From Qipengyuania vesicularis (lineage in GTDB: Bacteria; Pseudomonadota; Alphaproteobacteria; Sphingomonadales; Sphingomonadaceae), in the NCBI RefSeq assembly GCF_019711415.1, contig NZ_JAIGNJ010000001.1, positions 861,001-925,000 on the forward strand: a DNA stretch of 64,000 bases, written 5' to 3'. The notes below the pieces were generated by a model that worked only from the letters and a program-made list of their open reading frames with translations, did no database searches and was not told the DNA's origin. Each line of letters opens with the position of its first letter. Within the stretch, counting starts at the first letter, position 1. Positions 17,556-28,950 of the stretch are shown piece after piece. The position numbers and the translations under genes were made by a program.

Positions 17556-20186
17556 ATGGCAAAACGCTCGCATATCACTGTCGTTGAAGGCGAAACTGCT
17601 CCGACAGCAGCCGAGGAAGACACCCTCGTTCTCGAAAACACGATGGCGGAAGAGCCTGTCGCCGAGGAAGAGCCGGTCTACGAGGAGTGGTACGAGGAAG
17701 AGATCGAACGGCCATCGCGCGGCTGGATCACGCCGAGCCTTTCGCTTCTAGCCATCGCTGTATGGACAGGTTTCTACTTCTGGGCGAACCGCACAGACAT
17801 CCTTGCTGGCGGAACCGCGCAGGCCTGGGCCAGCTGGATAGTGAGCTGGTCGGTTCCTGTGCTGCTGGTGCTCGCCGTTTGGATGCTCGTCCAGCGCAAT
17901 TCGACGCGCGAAGCGCTGCGTTACGGCGAAGTCGCGCGCAGCCTCTCGGAAGAATCCGCCCTGCTCGAACGCCGCCTCGTCACCGTGAACCGCGAGTTGA
18001 GCCTTGCCCGCGAATTCCTGGGCAACCAGTCGCGCGATCTCGAATATCTTGGTCGAAGCGCCTCGGAAAAGATATCCGAACATGCGGACCGGTTGCAGGG
18101 CCTCATCCATGACAATGGCCAGCAGGTGGACGCCATCGCCGGAACAAGCACCGCAGCGCTCGAAAACATGGAGAAGCTGCGCGACAATTTGCCCGTGATC
18201 GCCAACTCTGCCCGCGATGTCTCGAACCAGATCGGAGGCGTCGGGCGCACGGCGCAAGACCAGCTTGGTGCGCTCGTGGCCGGATTCGAACGGCTCAATG
18301 AGTTCGGCGAGGCCAGCGAACGCCAGGTTGGCTCGCTGCGCAAGCGGGTCGATGAAGCGATTATGGCCTTCACCGAACAGGCGAACGAACTCGAAACAGT
18401 TACGGCAGAGCGATTTGCGGCCCTTGCGGAAGGCAGCAATGTCATCCGCAACGACCTCCAGGCGCAGGAAATCGAGGCACTGTCAGCGCTTCGTGCGCGG
18501 AGCATGGCACTGCGTACCGAACTGGCAGAAACTCACGCCTCAGCTAGCGCAGAGGAAGAACAGCTTGTCGCTGCCATGCGTGGGCGGATTGCCTCGCTGC
18601 GCGACGAGGCTGCGCAGATCGCCGCCTCTGTGCGCGAGGGCGAAGACATCGCGCTGGGTGCGTGGAGCAACCAGATCGACGCGCTGAAGACCCGCCTCGA
18701 AGAAACTCTCGCACAAATCCGGGAGGTCGATGAGAAGGCCATGGAATCGGCCAATGCCAAGCTGCAAACCCTGTTCAGCGAGGCGACGGATATCGATGCG
18801 CGTATTACTGAACGCAACCGGCAGTTCGAGGAGGAGACACTTCGCCGAACCGGCGCTCTGACCGAAGCCCAAGACGAACTGGCAGCTTCACTCGAAGCAC
18901 GAATGGCCGCGCTCGACGAAGCTATTACAGAACGTCGCGAGGCCCAGCGTGCCCAGCTTGCCGCCATGGCCGAAGAAGGCGAGGCCCTCGGTGGCCGCAT
19001 CGCGCAGCTTGGCGAGACCTTCGGTTCAATCGCTGCGCAGGGGCACGAGGCCAAGGAAGCGCTCGCCGGTGGCATCGATGCACTGGTTGGCCAGCTGCGC
19101 AACAGCCGCGAAGCACTTGACGGGACAGACCAGGAAATCGTCCGCCTCACGGATGCAAGCGTGCGTCTGCTAGAATTGATCCAGGCCAGCGCCAAGCACA
19201 GCAGCCAAGAACTGCCGCGTGCCATGGTCGCGTCCGAAGAACGTCTCGCCGAGATCGAGAAGCGCGCCAATGACGTGCACGCCTTGCTTGAAAATGCGCG
19301 GGTCTCGGGTGAACTCCTGAACGAGGGAATGAGCGAGATCGAAGCCCGGACTCATGCTGCGATGGAAGGTTTTGGCAGCTTCAACACGGATTTCGAGGGC
19401 AGCTCTTCGCGGCAGATCGAAACGGTAGAGGGCCTGCGCGCCAACCTCGCGGCGCTCGCGAACGACAGCAATGAGTTTGCAGCCCAAGTCCAAGGCGAAT
19501 TGCGCGAAGCTATCGCAGCTCTCGAAGAAAAGGCGCGCGTCGCACTAGCCGATATCGAGAGCGAGCAAGCCGGCCGGATCCAGCGTATCGCCGACAGCAT
19601 CGGCGAACGCAGCACGAGGGCTATCGACGAAGCCCTTGCGGATAAGACCCAGAACGCCCTCGCCCAACTTGACGAAGAGCGTGCCCGCTCCAACCAGGCA
19701 ACGCGCGACATGACCCAGCATCTGCGTGACCAGCTGGGCAGATTGAACGAACTGACGGTCAATCTGGAATCGCGCATCGCCCACGCGCGCGAGCAGGCTA
19801 TCGAGGAAGTCGATCACGATTTCGCGCGGCGGGTCGCTCTGATTACCGAAAGCCTCAACTCGAATTCGATCGATATCGCCAAGGCGCTCTCAAGCGAGGT
19901 AACCGACACCGCTTGGGCCAGCTACCTCCGCGGGGATCGGGGAATCTTCACTCGTCGCGCAGTGCGTCTGCTCGATAACGCCGAGGCCCGTGAGATCGCC
20001 GAACTCTACGACAATGACAGCGATTTCCGCGAACACGTCAACCGCTACATTCACGATTTCGAGGCGATGCTGCGCACGCTGTTGTCGACTCGCGACGGGA
20101 ATGCGGTGAGCGTCACCTTGCTGTCGAGCGATATGGGCAAGCTTTATGTCGTGCTTGCCCAAGCCCTCGAACGGTTGCGCCAGTAG
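17556..20186 (+). CDS. Large membrane-anchored coiled-coil protein
   Basis: An 876-residue protein of unknown function. Residues 1-55 are acidic (a run of Glu around 31-50). Two membrane segments follow (about 58-77 and 92-112), then roughly 650 residues with almost unbroken coiled-coil character, rich in Glu, Ala, Arg and Leu. The last ~95 residues break from the heptad pattern (W-A-S-Y-L-R-G-D-R-G-I-F-T-R-R-A through the end) and look like a small folded domain. With two membrane passes, the N-terminus and the coiled coil should lie on the same side, probably cytoplasmic. The design suggests a scaffold or envelope-organising role; that is inference. Its stop is one base from the convergent DUF1467 gene. 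Confidence 0.75.
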   Translation: MAKRSHITVVEGETAPTAAEEDTLVLENTMAEEPVAEEEPVYEEWYEEEIERPSRGWITPSLSLLAIAVWTGFYFWANRTDILAGGTAQAWASWIVSWSVPVLLVLAVWMLVQRNSTREALRYGEVARSLSEESALLERRLVTVNRELSLAREFLGNQSRDLEYLGRSASEKISEHADRLQGLIHDNGQQVDAIAGTSTAALENMEKLRDNLPVIANSARDVSNQIGGVGRTAQDQLGALVAGFERLNEFGEASERQVGSLRKRVDEAIMAFTEQANELETVTAERFAALAEGSNVIRNDLQAQEIEALSALRARSMALRTELAETHASASAEEEQLVAAMRGRIASLRDEAAQIAASVREGEDIALGAWSNQIDALKTRLEETLAQIREVDEKAMESANAKLQTLFSEATDIDARITERNRQFEEETLRRTGALTEAQDELAASLEARMAALDEAITERREAQRAQLAAMAEEGEALGGRIAQLGETFGSIAAQGHEAKEALAGGIDALVGQLRNSREALDGTDQEIVRLTDASVRLLELIQASAKHSSQELPRAMVASEERLAEIEKRANDVHALLENARVSGELLNEGMSEIEARTHAAMEGFGSFNTDFEGSSSRQIETVEGLRANLAALANDSNEFAAQVQGELREAIAALEEKARVALADIESEQAGRIQRIADSIGERSTRAIDEALADKTQNALAQLDEERARSNQATRDMTQHLRDQLGRLNELTVNLESRIAHAREQAIEEVDHDFARRVALITESLNSNSIDIAKALSSEVTDTAWASYLRGDRGIFTRRAVRLLDNAEAREIAELYDNDSDFREHVNRYIHDFEAMLRTLLSTRDGNAVSVTLLSSDMGKLYVVLAQALERLRQ

Positions 20187-20187
20187 C

Positions 20188-20472
20188 CTAGCGGGCTCCT
20201 GGACCCCAGAAGATCAGGTCTTCCGGCGTAATCCATCCGTAGGAATAGTTGAGCACATAAACCGTGCACAGGACTGCGGCGAGTACGGTCGCCCGCTTGG
20301 CGATCAGGCGCGGCCGGAAGTTGGCAGGCGCACTGTCCGCCTGCCCGGCAACCTTCTCGATTCCCGCCTCTTCGTGGGTCTGCACACCGAAGGGAAGCAA
20401 CACGAAGGCGCTTACAACCCAGAAGAGGGCATAGATCGCGAGGATCGAGGTCCATTCCATGGGAAGGGTCAT
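20188..20472 (-). CDS. DUF1467 family small membrane protein
   Basis: A 94-residue protein with two membrane helices (about residues 8-28 and 60-80), matching the size and layout of DUF1467 proteins of alphaproteobacteria. Function unknown. The ATG at 20472 is five bases after the rnj stop, so it is the last gene of the long nuo-birA-coaX-rnj operon. A frame reaching 20535 lies within rnj and is rejected. Confidence 0.75.
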   Translation of the reverse strand: MTLPMEWTSILAIYALFWVVSAFVLLPFGVQTHEEAGIEKVAGQADSAPANFRPRLIAKRATVLAAVLCTVYVLNYSYGWITPEDLIFWGPGAR

Positions 20473-20477
20473 GGCAG

Positions 20478-22136
20478 TCAGTCCAGCCCCACAGTCGGTA
20501 GGAGCACCCTTACCTGCGGGCGCTTCCCAGACCATCGCTGGGCGGCCCGGCGCGCAGCAAGGCGGGCCGCCTCGTGAATCGCCCCGCGTGACTTGCGATC
20601 GGCGCCCTTGAGCTTTGCGATCGCAGTGCGGACATCCTGAATGGCTTCAGCCACAAAGTCCTCGTAGTCTTCGTCCAGCGGCAGGCCGAGACTGTCGATC
20701 AGCGGATTGAGGCGATCGTCGAGCGCCACGATTAGCACACCCTCGTGCATGATCCGGCGACGCATCACGATGCTGTCTCCGTCTGCAGGTGCGATTATGT
20801 CGCCATCGAGAACGAGCCGCCCTGCCCTTACCTCGGCAATCTTTCCTGGGGCGCCGGGCGCAAGCCTTACGATATCGCCGTTCTGCTGAACCACCGCATC
20901 GGGGATGCCATTCGCGATACCTAACCGGGCCTGCTCCTGCATGTGGCGCATCTCGCCATGCACCGGGACAAGGATGTCCGGCCGGAGCCAACCATAGAGC
21001 GCTTCCAGTTCGGGCCGTCCGGGGTGACCGGAGACGTGGATCATGCTCTGCCGGTCGGTGACCATGGTCACACCCTTGGCGGCAAGCCTGTTCTGCACCG
21101 CACCAATAGAAAGCTCGTTGCCCGGTATCTGACGGCTGGAGAATAATACGACATCGCCCGAGACTAGCTCGATGGGGTGATTGTCTTCAGAAATGCGAGA
21201 GAGCGCCGCCCTTGGCTCACCCTGACCGCCGGTCGCGAGGATCAGCACTTCTCCGCGCGGCATGCCCATGGCCGTATCGAAATCGACCGGCTCGGGGAAA
21301 TCGGCCAGATATCCGTTCTCCTGCGCAACATCGATGATCCGGTCGAGCGAACGACCGGCAACGCAGAGCTGCCGCCCGGTCTCGCGGGCGACTTCGCCCA
21401 GGGTGTGAAGTCGCGCGACATTGCTGGCGAAGGTCGTTACCAATACGCGCTTGCCGGCGTGCCGCTGGACCTCCTCCAGCAAACCCTTGAAGACCGCGCC
21501 TTCCGACCCGCTGGGCGATGGATTGAAGACATTCGTGCTGTCGCACACAAGGGCAAGCACGCCCTCGTCACCTATCTCGGTGAGTTCCTCCTCGGTAGTC
21601 GGTTCGCCGATGATCGGATCTTCATCGAGCTTCCAGTCGCCGGTGTGGAATATCCGGCCATGTGGCGTGTCGATCAGTAGCGCGTTACCCTCGGCGATCG
21701 AATGGGCGAGCGGGATATAGGTGATGTCGAAGGGGCCGACAGAGAACTGGCCGTGATCTTCCTCGATGATGTTGAGTTCGACCACGCCTTCCAGTTCCGC
21801 CTCCTCCAGCTTGCGGCGGACCAGTTCGGCCGTGAACGGCGTCGCATAGATCGGCACGCCAAGGTCCGCGGCAAAATACGGCACGGCACCAATATGGTCT
21901 TCGTGCGCATGGGTCAGGACGATTGCTTCGAGATCCCTGGTTCGCTCCTCGATAAATTCGAGGTCCGCAAAGACCAGGTCCACACCGGGATACTCTCCGC
22001 CCGAGAAGGTCATTCCCAGATCGACCATCAGCCAGCGGCCCTGGCAGCCATACAGATTGACGTTCATGCCAATCTCGCCCGAGCCTCCAAGCGCCAGGAA
22101 CAGGAGTTCGTCTTCGGGTTTGTAATTTTTCTTCAA
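20478..22136 (-). CDS. rnj: Ribonuclease J
   Basis: A 552-residue metallo-beta-lactamase/beta-CASP ribonuclease acting in mRNA decay and rRNA maturation, with 5'-3' exonuclease and endonuclease activity. The metal-binding H-A-H-E-D-H is at 76-81, with later motifs H-T-G-D-W-K, V-C-D-S-T-N and H-V-S-G-H. The ATG overlaps the stop of coaX. The genome therefore encodes both RNase J and RNase E (at 55 kb), a combination known in alphaproteobacteria. Confidence 0.93.
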   Translation of the reverse strand: MKKNYKPEDELLFLALGGSGEIGMNVNLYGCQGRWLMVDLGMTFSGGEYPGVDLVFADLEFIEERTRDLEAIVLTHAHEDHIGAVPYFAADLGVPIYATPFTAELVRRKLEEAELEGVVELNIIEEDHGQFSVGPFDITYIPLAHSIAEGNALLIDTPHGRIFHTGDWKLDEDPIIGEPTTEEELTEIGDEGVLALVCDSTNVFNPSPSGSEGAVFKGLLEEVQRHAGKRVLVTTFASNVARLHTLGEVARETGRQLCVAGRSLDRIIDVAQENGYLADFPEPVDFDTAMGMPRGEVLILATGGQGEPRAALSRISEDNHPIELVSGDVVLFSSRQIPGNELSIGAVQNRLAAKGVTMVTDRQSMIHVSGHPGRPELEALYGWLRPDILVPVHGEMRHMQEQARLGIANGIPDAVVQQNGDIVRLAPGAPGKIAEVRAGRLVLDGDIIAPADGDSIVMRRRIMHEGVLIVALDDRLNPLIDSLGLPLDEDYEDFVAEAIQDVRTAIAKLKGADRKSRGAIHEAARLAARRAAQRWSGKRPQVRVLLPTVGLD

Positions 22137-22909
22137 GACGATGCGCGCTCCGCAAGGATGGCAAGGCCTAGCAGCGTCAGATCGCTGTCTACCTCGTCGA
22201 ACAGGTCGGTGATTTCATCGAATAGAAGCGCAAGCCCGCCGGTGGCGACCACCCTGGCTGGGCGACCGATTTCCTTCTTCATCCGGGCCACCAGTCCTTC
22301 TATAAGCGCGACATAGCCCCAGAAGACCCCGATCAGCATCTGGTCCTCGGTGTTGCGCCCGATTACGCTGTCGCTCTTGGGCTTCTCGATGGCTATGCGC
22401 GGCAATTTGGCCGTATTGCCCACCAGAGCATCAAGCGACAAGTTGATCCCCGGCGCAATGATGCCGCCCTTGTAGGCCCCGTTGAAGTCGATCGCATCGA
22501 TCGTGGTGGCAGTTCCGAAGTCGATAACGATCAGGTCGCCGTCGTACCTCTCATGCGCGGCAATCGCATCGAGCGCGCGGTCAGCGCCAAGCGATCGCGG
22601 TTCGTCAACATCGATCGCGATGCCCCAGTCGGTATCGCCCGCACCGGCAATCATCGGCTCTACATTAAAGTACTTACGCGACAGGACGCTGAGGTTGTGG
22701 ATCGAGCGCGGTACGACCGATCCGATGATGATCTGAGTAATCGCGCTGCGCTCATATCCCTCGATCTCGAGGAGCTGGAGGAGCCATACGGCATACTCGT
22801 CACCTGTTCGGCGTGGGTCGGTCGCGATCCGCCAGCGGGCCTTGATTTCGCGCCCCTCGAACAAAGCGAAGACCACATTGGTGTTTCCGACATCGGCTGC
22901 CAGCAGCAT
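22133..22909 (-). CDS. coaX: Type III pantothenate kinase
   Basis: A 258-residue CoaX enzyme phosphorylating pantothenate, the first committed step to CoA. The phosphate loop D-V-G-N-T-N (6-11), the D-F-G-T-A-T-T motif and P-G-I are present. Unlike CoaA, this type needs a monovalent cation and is not inhibited by CoA. It lies two bases after birA and overlaps rnj by four. Confidence 0.93.
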   Translation of the reverse strand: MLLAADVGNTNVVFALFEGREIKARWRIATDPRRTGDEYAVWLLQLLEIEGYERSAITQIIIGSVVPRSIHNLSVLSRKYFNVEPMIAGAGDTDWGIAIDVDEPRSLGADRALDAIAAHERYDGDLIVIDFGTATTIDAIDFNGAYKGGIIAPGINLSLDALVGNTAKLPRIAIEKPKSDSVIGRNTEDQMLIGVFWGYVALIEGLVARMKKEIGRPARVVATGGLALLFDEITDLFDEVDSDLTLLGLAILAERASS

Positions 22910-22911
22910 CT

Positions 22912-23634
22912 TCAGGTCTCCTCCTGTCCGAGCATCACGTCGCCCGCATGGATGACACGTCGCTGGCCGTCCGCCAAGCGCAGTTGCAGGGCTCCGTCGG
23001 CCGTCAATCCAGCGAATGTGCCTTCTATCGGTTCCTCACCGGGGGGCATCACTGTCAAGGATGTGCCGAGAGGATGGGCTACGCTTTCCCAGCGGCGCGT
23101 TAGCGGCTCGAGGCCAAAGCTTCGCCACCGCTCGATTTCCCGGTCCATGCTGGCAGCGAGACCTTGTGCGAAGGTATCGCGATCTGGCGATGGCCCGATA
23201 TCCGACAATGCCATCGTCGCCCGGTCGGGCAATTTCGGAGCAGCGGCAAGGTTGACCCCAATGCCAATGACGATCGCCTCTCCCTCCCGCTCAAGAAGAA
23301 TTCCGGCCAGCTTGGCACTGGCGAGCATCAAATCGTTCGGCCATTTGAGCCTTAGTCCCGATGGATCGGCGAGCAGTGGCACGACCGCTTCATAGAGTGC
23401 CAACCCACACACCAGTGCAAGGCTGGCCGGGGCGGGATCGCGCTCATGCGGCCGGACGATTGTCGAACCCATGAAGTTGCCGTGACCATCGAACCAGGTG
23501 CGGCCCTGACGACCCCTTCCCGCCGTCTGGCGGTCGGCGACAAGCCAATCGCCTTCGCCCAGCGCCTCTCCTCCTCGCAACTGTGCTGCGAGGTCGGCAT
23601 TGGTGCTGCCGGTTTCGGGAACCGTCCGGATCAA
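22912..23634 (-). CDS. birA: Biotin--[acetyl-CoA-carboxylase] ligase
   Basis: A 240-residue biotin protein ligase. The catalytic loop G-R-G-R-Q-G-R-T-W and K-W-P-N-D-L are clear, with a small C-terminal SH3-like domain. The N-terminal helix-turn-helix of E. coli BirA is missing, so it is a ligase without repressor activity. The ATG overlaps the nuoN stop by ATGA. Confidence 0.93.
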   Translation of the reverse strand: MIRTVPETGSTNADLAAQLRGGEALGEGDWLVADRQTAGRGRQGRTWFDGHGNFMGSTIVRPHERDPAPASLALVCGLALYEAVVPLLADPSGLRLKWPNDLMLASAKLAGILLEREGEAIVIGIGVNLAAAPKLPDRATMALSDIGPSPDRDTFAQGLAASMDREIERWRSFGLEPLTRRWESVAHPLGTSLTVMPPGEEPIEGTFAGLTADGALQLRLADGQRRVIHAGDVMLGQEET

Positions 23635-25085
23635 GCCGCGGAGAACAGCGCCTGCGCCGCTGCGTCAGCCGCGATACCCAGCCATGGCGTGAGCAGGTAG
23701 CCAAGCGGCGAAATCACCAGCACGCACAGGCCCAGCACGGCCCAGTGAGATACCGGAGCCTTGGCCGGCGCGGGTCCCTTCGGCTCATCGAAGAACATGA
23801 CCTTGATGAACTTGATATAGTAGAAGGCGCCAATAACGCTGGCAGCGATGCCGATTGCGGCGAGCGCGATCATGTCGGCTTCGACAGCGGCCTGGAACAC
23901 CACGAACTTGCCCCAGAAGCCGAACAGCGGCGGGATACCGGCAAGGCTGAACATCAGCGCGAGCAAGCACCACGCCAGCACGGGGCTGGAGGTCGAGAGG
24001 CCCGAAATGTCATCGAAGGTCGACAGGGCATTGCCCTCTGCATCCCGCAACATCAACAGGGCAACAAAGCTGCCGATCGTCATGAAGACATAGATCGCCA
24101 GGTAGACGAGCACGCCTGAGACGCCGGCAGCGGTTGCCGCAGCCAGACCGATCAGGATGAAGCCGACATTGTTGATCGACGAATAGGCAAGCAGGCGCTT
24201 GAGGTTCGGCTGGCCGATTGCGCCTAGCGCGCCGACCACGATCGACGCGAGGGCGGCGAAGATGACGATCTGCTGCCACGCTTCGACCTGTCCGCCAAAC
24301 GGGATGATGACCATCCGCACCAGCATCGCGACCGCAGCGACCTTGGGGGCGCTGGCGAAGAATGCCGTTACCGGTGTTGGCGCACCTTCATAGACGTCAG
24401 GCGTCCACATGTGAAAGGGAACGGCAGCGATCTTGAAGGCGAGACCGGCGAGCACGAAGACCAAGCCGAACAGCGCTCCCGTCGAGAAGTTGGCATCGAA
24501 GGCCGCGCGGACACCTTCGTAGGTGGTCGTGCCGGAGAAGCCGTATACGAGGCTTATCCCGTAGAGGATGATGCCCGAGGCAAGGCCGCCAAGGACGAAA
24601 TACTTGAGACCCGCCTCGCTGGATTTCTGGTCCTTCCTGACGAAGCTGGCGAGAACGTAAGACGAAAGGCTCGAAAGTTCGAGGCCGATGTAGAGCGTCA
24701 TCAGGTCGACGGCCGAGACCATCATGCCCATGCCCACGGCGTTGAATACCATCAAGACCGCGTATTCGCCCCGGTATCCGCCGATCCGCTCGAAATAGGT
24801 CGGGGCGACGATGAGGCAGGCGATGGTTGCGATGTAGATCAGCGCCTTCGCAAAAAGGGCAAAGCCATCTTGACGCAGGAGGCCACCGAACGCTTCGGCC
24901 GGCACGCCGCCATTTGGCAGGGAGATGCTGAACACCAGCGCGCCGAACAGGGCGGCCACTGCGGCAACGGTAATCCCGCGGGCTGCCTTTGTGCTCGTCC
25001 ATGCCGTGACCAGCAGCAGCACGAGCGCGACGACCGAAAGGCCGATCTCCGCGCCCATCAAGTGGATCGAGGTCGCGTAGTCCAT
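23631..25085 (-). CDS. nuoN: NADH-quinone oxidoreductase subunit N
   Basis: A 484-residue antiporter-like membrane subunit of complex I with about 14 helices. I placed the start at the ATG that shares a base with the nuoM stop (TGATG); a frame extending to 26099 is an out-of-frame run through nuoM. The stop overlaps birA. Confidence 0.95.
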   Translation of the reverse strand: MDYATSIHLMGAEIGLSVVALVLLLVTAWTSTKAARGITVAAVAALFGALVFSISLPNGGVPAEAFGGLLRQDGFALFAKALIYIATIACLIVAPTYFERIGGYRGEYAVLMVFNAVGMGMMVSAVDLMTLYIGLELSSLSSYVLASFVRKDQKSSEAGLKYFVLGGLASGIILYGISLVYGFSGTTTYEGVRAAFDANFSTGALFGLVFVLAGLAFKIAAVPFHMWTPDVYEGAPTPVTAFFASAPKVAAVAMLVRMVIIPFGGQVEAWQQIVIFAALASIVVGALGAIGQPNLKRLLAYSSINNVGFILIGLAAATAAGVSGVLVYLAIYVFMTIGSFVALLMLRDAEGNALSTFDDISGLSTSSPVLAWCLLALMFSLAGIPPLFGFWGKFVVFQAAVEADMIALAAIGIAASVIGAFYYIKFIKVMFFDEPKGPAPAKAPVSHWAVLGLCVLVISPLGYLLTPWLGIAADAAAQALFSAA

Positions 25086-26629
25086 CAGTGACCTCCCTCC
25101 TTGTCGCCTTCGAAGACGACATGGTTGGCCGCATGCTCGCGCGGCGTGCCCTGATCGAGCGCGCTGTCGTAACGCGGAGCGACGCTGGCGAGGCGGGTTT
25201 CGAGAGCTACGATGTCCTGACGCATGGGGGCTAGGAAGCTTTCCGGATAGACGCCCATCCACAGCACCGCGGCTGCGATCGGGGCAAGCATGGCCCATTC
25301 GCGGGCGTTGAGATCGGGCATGGCGGCGGCATCGGCATTCTTCTGCTCGCCGAAGGCCACGCGGCGGTACAGGTAGAGCATGTAGGCTGCACCGAGGATG
25401 ATCCCGGTCGTGCAGACCAGCGTCACGAGTGTCGAGACCTCGTAGATCCCTGCGAGCGCAAGGAACTCGCCGATGAAGTTGCTGGTGCCCGGCAGGCCGA
25501 TACTCGCCATAGTGAAGAGCAGGAAGAACAGCGCATACTTGGGCATGTTGATGCTGAGGCCACCGTAGCGCGCGATCTCGCGGGTATGCAGGCGGTCGTA
25601 GATCACGCCCACGCAGAGGAACAGCGCGCCCGAGACAAGGCCGTGGCCGAGCATGACCATCATCGCGCCTTCGAGGCCCTGGACGTTGAAGGCAAACAGC
25701 CCTGCCGTGACGATCGCCATATGGGCGACCGAAGAATAGGCGATCAGCTTCTTCATGTCGTCCTGCACCAGCGCGACGAGCGAGGTGTAGATCACCGCAA
25801 CCATCGATAGGCCGAAGACCAGCCAGGCAAGGTCCGCGCTTGCAACGGGGAACATCGGCAGGCTGAAGCGGATGAAGCCGTAGCCGCCGAGCTTCAACAG
25901 CACGCCTGCGAGGATGACCGAACCGGCAGTGGGTGCCTGGACGTGGGCATCGGGCAGCCAGGTGTGAACCGGCCACATCGGCATCTTCACCGCGAAGCTG
26001 GCGAAGAAGGCGAGCCAGAGCCAGAATTGCGCCTCTGGCGGGAAGTCGTACTGCATCAGCGTCGGGATGTCCGACGTGCCTGCCGCATTCACCATCCACA
26101 GCATGGCGATCAGCATCAGGACCGATCCAAGCAGGGTGTAGAGGAAGAACTTATAGCTTGCGTAGATACGGTTATCGCCGCCCCAGACGCCGATGATCAG
26201 GTACATCGGTATCAAGCCTGCTTCGAAGAAGATGTAGAAGAGGAACAGGTCCTGCGCAGCGAATACGCCGATCATCAGCACTTCCATCAGCAGGAAGGCG
26301 GCCATGTATTCGCCCACGCGCTTGGTGATCGAATCCCAGCTGGCGAGGATGCAGATCGGCATCAGGAAAACGCTGAGCATGATCAGCATCAGCGCAATTC
26401 CGTCGATGCCGAGGGCATACTCGAACCCTGCAAAGAGTGGCGCGCTTTCGGTAAACTGCCACTGTGCCCCGCCGATATCGTAATTCAGCCAGAGCATGAC
26501 ACCGAGCGCGAGATTGATCAGCGTCGCAAACAGGGCGGTAATGCGCGCGGCAGGCGCATCGAGGAACAGGCAGGCGATAGCCGCGATCAGCGGCACGGCG
26601 AGCATGAGCGAGAGGATGGGAAACTCCAT
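25085..26629 (-). CDS. nuoM: NADH-quinone oxidoreductase subunit M
   Basis: A 514-residue antiporter-like proton-pumping subunit of complex I. It has the typical H-T-W-L-P-D-A-H motif and a lysine/glutamate-bearing central helix. Joined to nuoL and nuoN by TGATG overlaps. Confidence 0.96.
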   Translation of the reverse strand: MEFPILSLMLAVPLIAAIACLFLDAPAARITALFATLINLALGVMLWLNYDIGGAQWQFTESAPLFAGFEYALGIDGIALMLIMLSVFLMPICILASWDSITKRVGEYMAAFLLMEVLMIGVFAAQDLFLFYIFFEAGLIPMYLIIGVWGGDNRIYASYKFFLYTLLGSVLMLIAMLWMVNAAGTSDIPTLMQYDFPPEAQFWLWLAFFASFAVKMPMWPVHTWLPDAHVQAPTAGSVILAGVLLKLGGYGFIRFSLPMFPVASADLAWLVFGLSMVAVIYTSLVALVQDDMKKLIAYSSVAHMAIVTAGLFAFNVQGLEGAMMVMLGHGLVSGALFLCVGVIYDRLHTREIARYGGLSINMPKYALFFLLFTMASIGLPGTSNFIGEFLALAGIYEVSTLVTLVCTTGIILGAAYMLYLYRRVAFGEQKNADAAAMPDLNAREWAMLAPIAAAVLWMGVYPESFLAPMRQDIVALETRLASVAPRYDSALDQGTPREHAANHVVFEGDKEGGH

Positions 26630-28638
26630 CAGAACAGCACCCAGGTGATTGCGGCGACAAGCCCGAGGAGCATCACCAGCGCGTAGGTATAAAGATATCC
26701 GGACTGGAACTTCTTGGCGCCGACTGCGCCCTTTTCGACGACCCAGGCCACGCCATTAGGGCCGAAGCGGTCGATCGTGCCGATGTCACCCAGTTTCCAG
26801 AACTGGCGGCCCAACCAGAAGGCAGGGACCACGAAAAGGTAGTGGTAGAGCTCGTCGAAATACCACTTGTTGTAGAAGAAGCGGTAGACCGGGCCGAGCT
26901 GTTCGGCGGCCTTGCCGGGGATCGACGTGTCCTTGATGTAGGCGAGCCAAGCAGCGAACAGGCCAATTACCATCACGAAAGTCGCCGTGAGCTTCACCCA
27001 GTATGGAACAGCGTGAAGACGGTGAACGAGATCCTCGTTGAAGTAGATCGATCCTGCCCAAAACGCGCCCGAAACTCCGTCCGGCCCACCATCAATGAAG
27101 GCGTCTTTGAATAGCCACCCGGCGAAGATCGCACCAAGTGTCAGAACGCCAAGAGGGATGAGCATCGAGATGGGGCTTTCGTGTGGATGATATCCACCCG
27201 TCGTATCCTCACCCACTTCTTCGGGCGTCTTGTGGACTGTGTGCTGGATGTGTTCGCTCTCGATCCAGCGGGGCTTGCCCCAGAATGTCAGGAACATGAG
27301 GCGCCAACTGTAGAAGCTGGTCAGGAGCGCAGCGAGCGCGCCCATCCAGAAGGCGAAGTTACCCAGTTCAGTCCCGCGGGCAAACGCCGCTTCAAGGATG
27401 GCGTCCTTCGAATAGAACCCGGCAAAGCCGAATACATAAAGTATGCCGACCCCGGTGATCGCCAAGGTCCCTGCCATCATAGCCCAGAAGGTGAATGGAA
27501 TGTGCTTCCGCAGCGCGCCGTAATAGCGCATGTCCTGCTCGTGGTGCATCGCGTGGATGACCGAGCCTGCGCCAAGGAACAGCAGCGCCTTGAAGAAGGC
27601 GTGCGTGAACAGATGGAACATGGCCGCGCCATAGGCGCCCACGCCTGCTGCAAAGAACATGTAACCCAGCTGCGAACAGGTCGAATAGGCAATTACGCGC
27701 TTGATGTCCCACTGCGTCGTGCCGACAGTTGCAGCGAAGATGCAGGTTGCAGCACCGATGAAGGTGACAAGGCCGAGCGCAATCGGAGCGGTCTCGAACA
27801 TCGGCGACAGGCGGCAAACCATAAACACGCCAGCGGTCACCATGGTTGCGGCGTGGATCAAGGCCGAAACAGGTGTCGGGCCTTCCATTGCATCGGGCAG
27901 CCAGGTGTGCAGGCCGAGCTGTGCCGACTTGCCCATCGCGCCGATGAACAGGAGGATGCACAGGACATCCATCGTGTGCACCCGCATGCCGAGGAAGCCG
28001 ATGGTTGCGCCGCTCATCGCGGGTGCAGCTTCGAGGATCTCGGGGATCGAGACCGTGCCGAACACGAGGAACGTGCCGAAGATGCCGAGCATGAAGCCGA
28101 GGTCGCCCACGCGGTTGACCACGAAGGCCTTGATGGCAGCGGCATTGGCGCTCGGTTTCTTGAACCAGAAACCGATCAGCAAGTAGCTGGCGAGGCCCAC
28201 GCCTTCCCAACCGAAGAACATCTGGACGAGGTTTTCGGCGGTCACCAGCATCAGCATGGCGAAGGTGAAGAGCGAGAGATAGGCGAAGAAGCGCGGCTGA
28301 TCCGGGTCTTCCTCCATATAGCCCCAACTGTAAAGGTGGACGAGCGCCGACACTGTGTTGATCACCACCAACATGACCGCAGTTAGCGTATCGACCCGGA
28401 GCGCCCAGTCGAAGGCGAGATCGCCTGACTGCACCCAGGTGAGGACCGGGACGACGTCCTCGGTGAGGCTTCCATTCACGAAGCCGAGGAAGATCGGCCA
28501 ACTCAGTAGCGCGCTGATGAACAGTGCGCCGGTCGTGATCGACTTCGCGAACACGCTCGGAGCGCTCTTGTTGACGAGCCCTGCAACGATACTGGCGATC
28601 AGCGGCAGGAAGACGATGGCGAGCATGGAGGCTTGCAC
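26629..28638 (-). CDS. nuoL: NADH-quinone oxidoreductase subunit L
   Basis: A 669-residue complex I subunit with the long C-terminal lateral helix that spans the membrane arm. [13 protein letters not shown] is present. The length is typical for alphaproteobacteria. It follows nuoK by six bases. Confidence 0.96.
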   Translation of the reverse strand: MQASMLAIVFLPLIASIVAGLVNKSAPSVFAKSITTGALFISALLSWPIFLGFVNGSLTEDVVPVLTWVQSGDLAFDWALRVDTLTAVMLVVINTVSALVHLYSWGYMEEDPDQPRFFAYLSLFTFAMLMLVTAENLVQMFFGWEGVGLASYLLIGFWFKKPSANAAAIKAFVVNRVGDLGFMLGIFGTFLVFGTVSIPEILEAAPAMSGATIGFLGMRVHTMDVLCILLFIGAMGKSAQLGLHTWLPDAMEGPTPVSALIHAATMVTAGVFMVCRLSPMFETAPIALGLVTFIGAATCIFAATVGTTQWDIKRVIAYSTCSQLGYMFFAAGVGAYGAAMFHLFTHAFFKALLFLGAGSVIHAMHHEQDMRYYGALRKHIPFTFWAMMAGTLAITGVGILYVFGFAGFYSKDAILEAAFARGTELGNFAFWMGALAALLTSFYSWRLMFLTFWGKPRWIESEHIQHTVHKTPEEVGEDTTGGYHPHESPISMLIPLGVLTLGAIFAGWLFKDAFIDGGPDGVSGAFWAGSIYFNEDLVHRLHAVPYWVKLTATFVMVIGLFAAWLAYIKDTSIPGKAAEQLGPVYRFFYNKWYFDELYHYLFVVPAFWLGRQFWKLGDIGTIDRFGPNGVAWVVEKGAVGAKKFQSGYLYTYALVMLLGLVAAITWVLF

Positions 28639-28644
28639 TGGTGC

Positions 28645-28950
28645 TTATCCCTTCATCTGGTTCGCATCGTCGACCGCGATCGTGCCGCGGCCACGGAAGT
28701 AGATCATGAGGATGGCGAGCCCGATGGCCGCCTCTGCCGCCGCAACGGTCAGGATGAACATGGCGAAGACCTGTCCGACGAGATCGTTCAGGAAGGCGCT
28801 GAAGGCTACCATGTTGATGTTCACCGCGAGCAGGATCAGTTCGATCGCCATCAGGATAACGATGATATTCTTCCGATTGAGGAAGATGCCGAGCACGCCG
28901 AGCACGAACAGGATCGCGCTGACGATGATGTAATGTTCGATGCCGATCAC
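28645..28950 (-). CDS. nuoK: NADH-quinone oxidoreductase subunit K
   Basis: A 101-residue three-helix membrane subunit of complex I with the conserved Glu-bearing helix ([10 protein letters not shown]). Its start overlaps the nuoJ stop. Confidence 0.96.
   Translation of the reverse strand: MIGIEHYIIVSAILFVLGVLGIFLNRKNIIVILMAIELILLAVNINMVAFSAFLNDLVGQVFAMFILTVAAAEAAIGLAILMIYFRGRGTIAVDDANQMKG

Noticed and set aside
27181-28386. 401-residue plus-strand frame opposite nuoL
   Set aside because: Antisense of nuoL with low-complexity composition.
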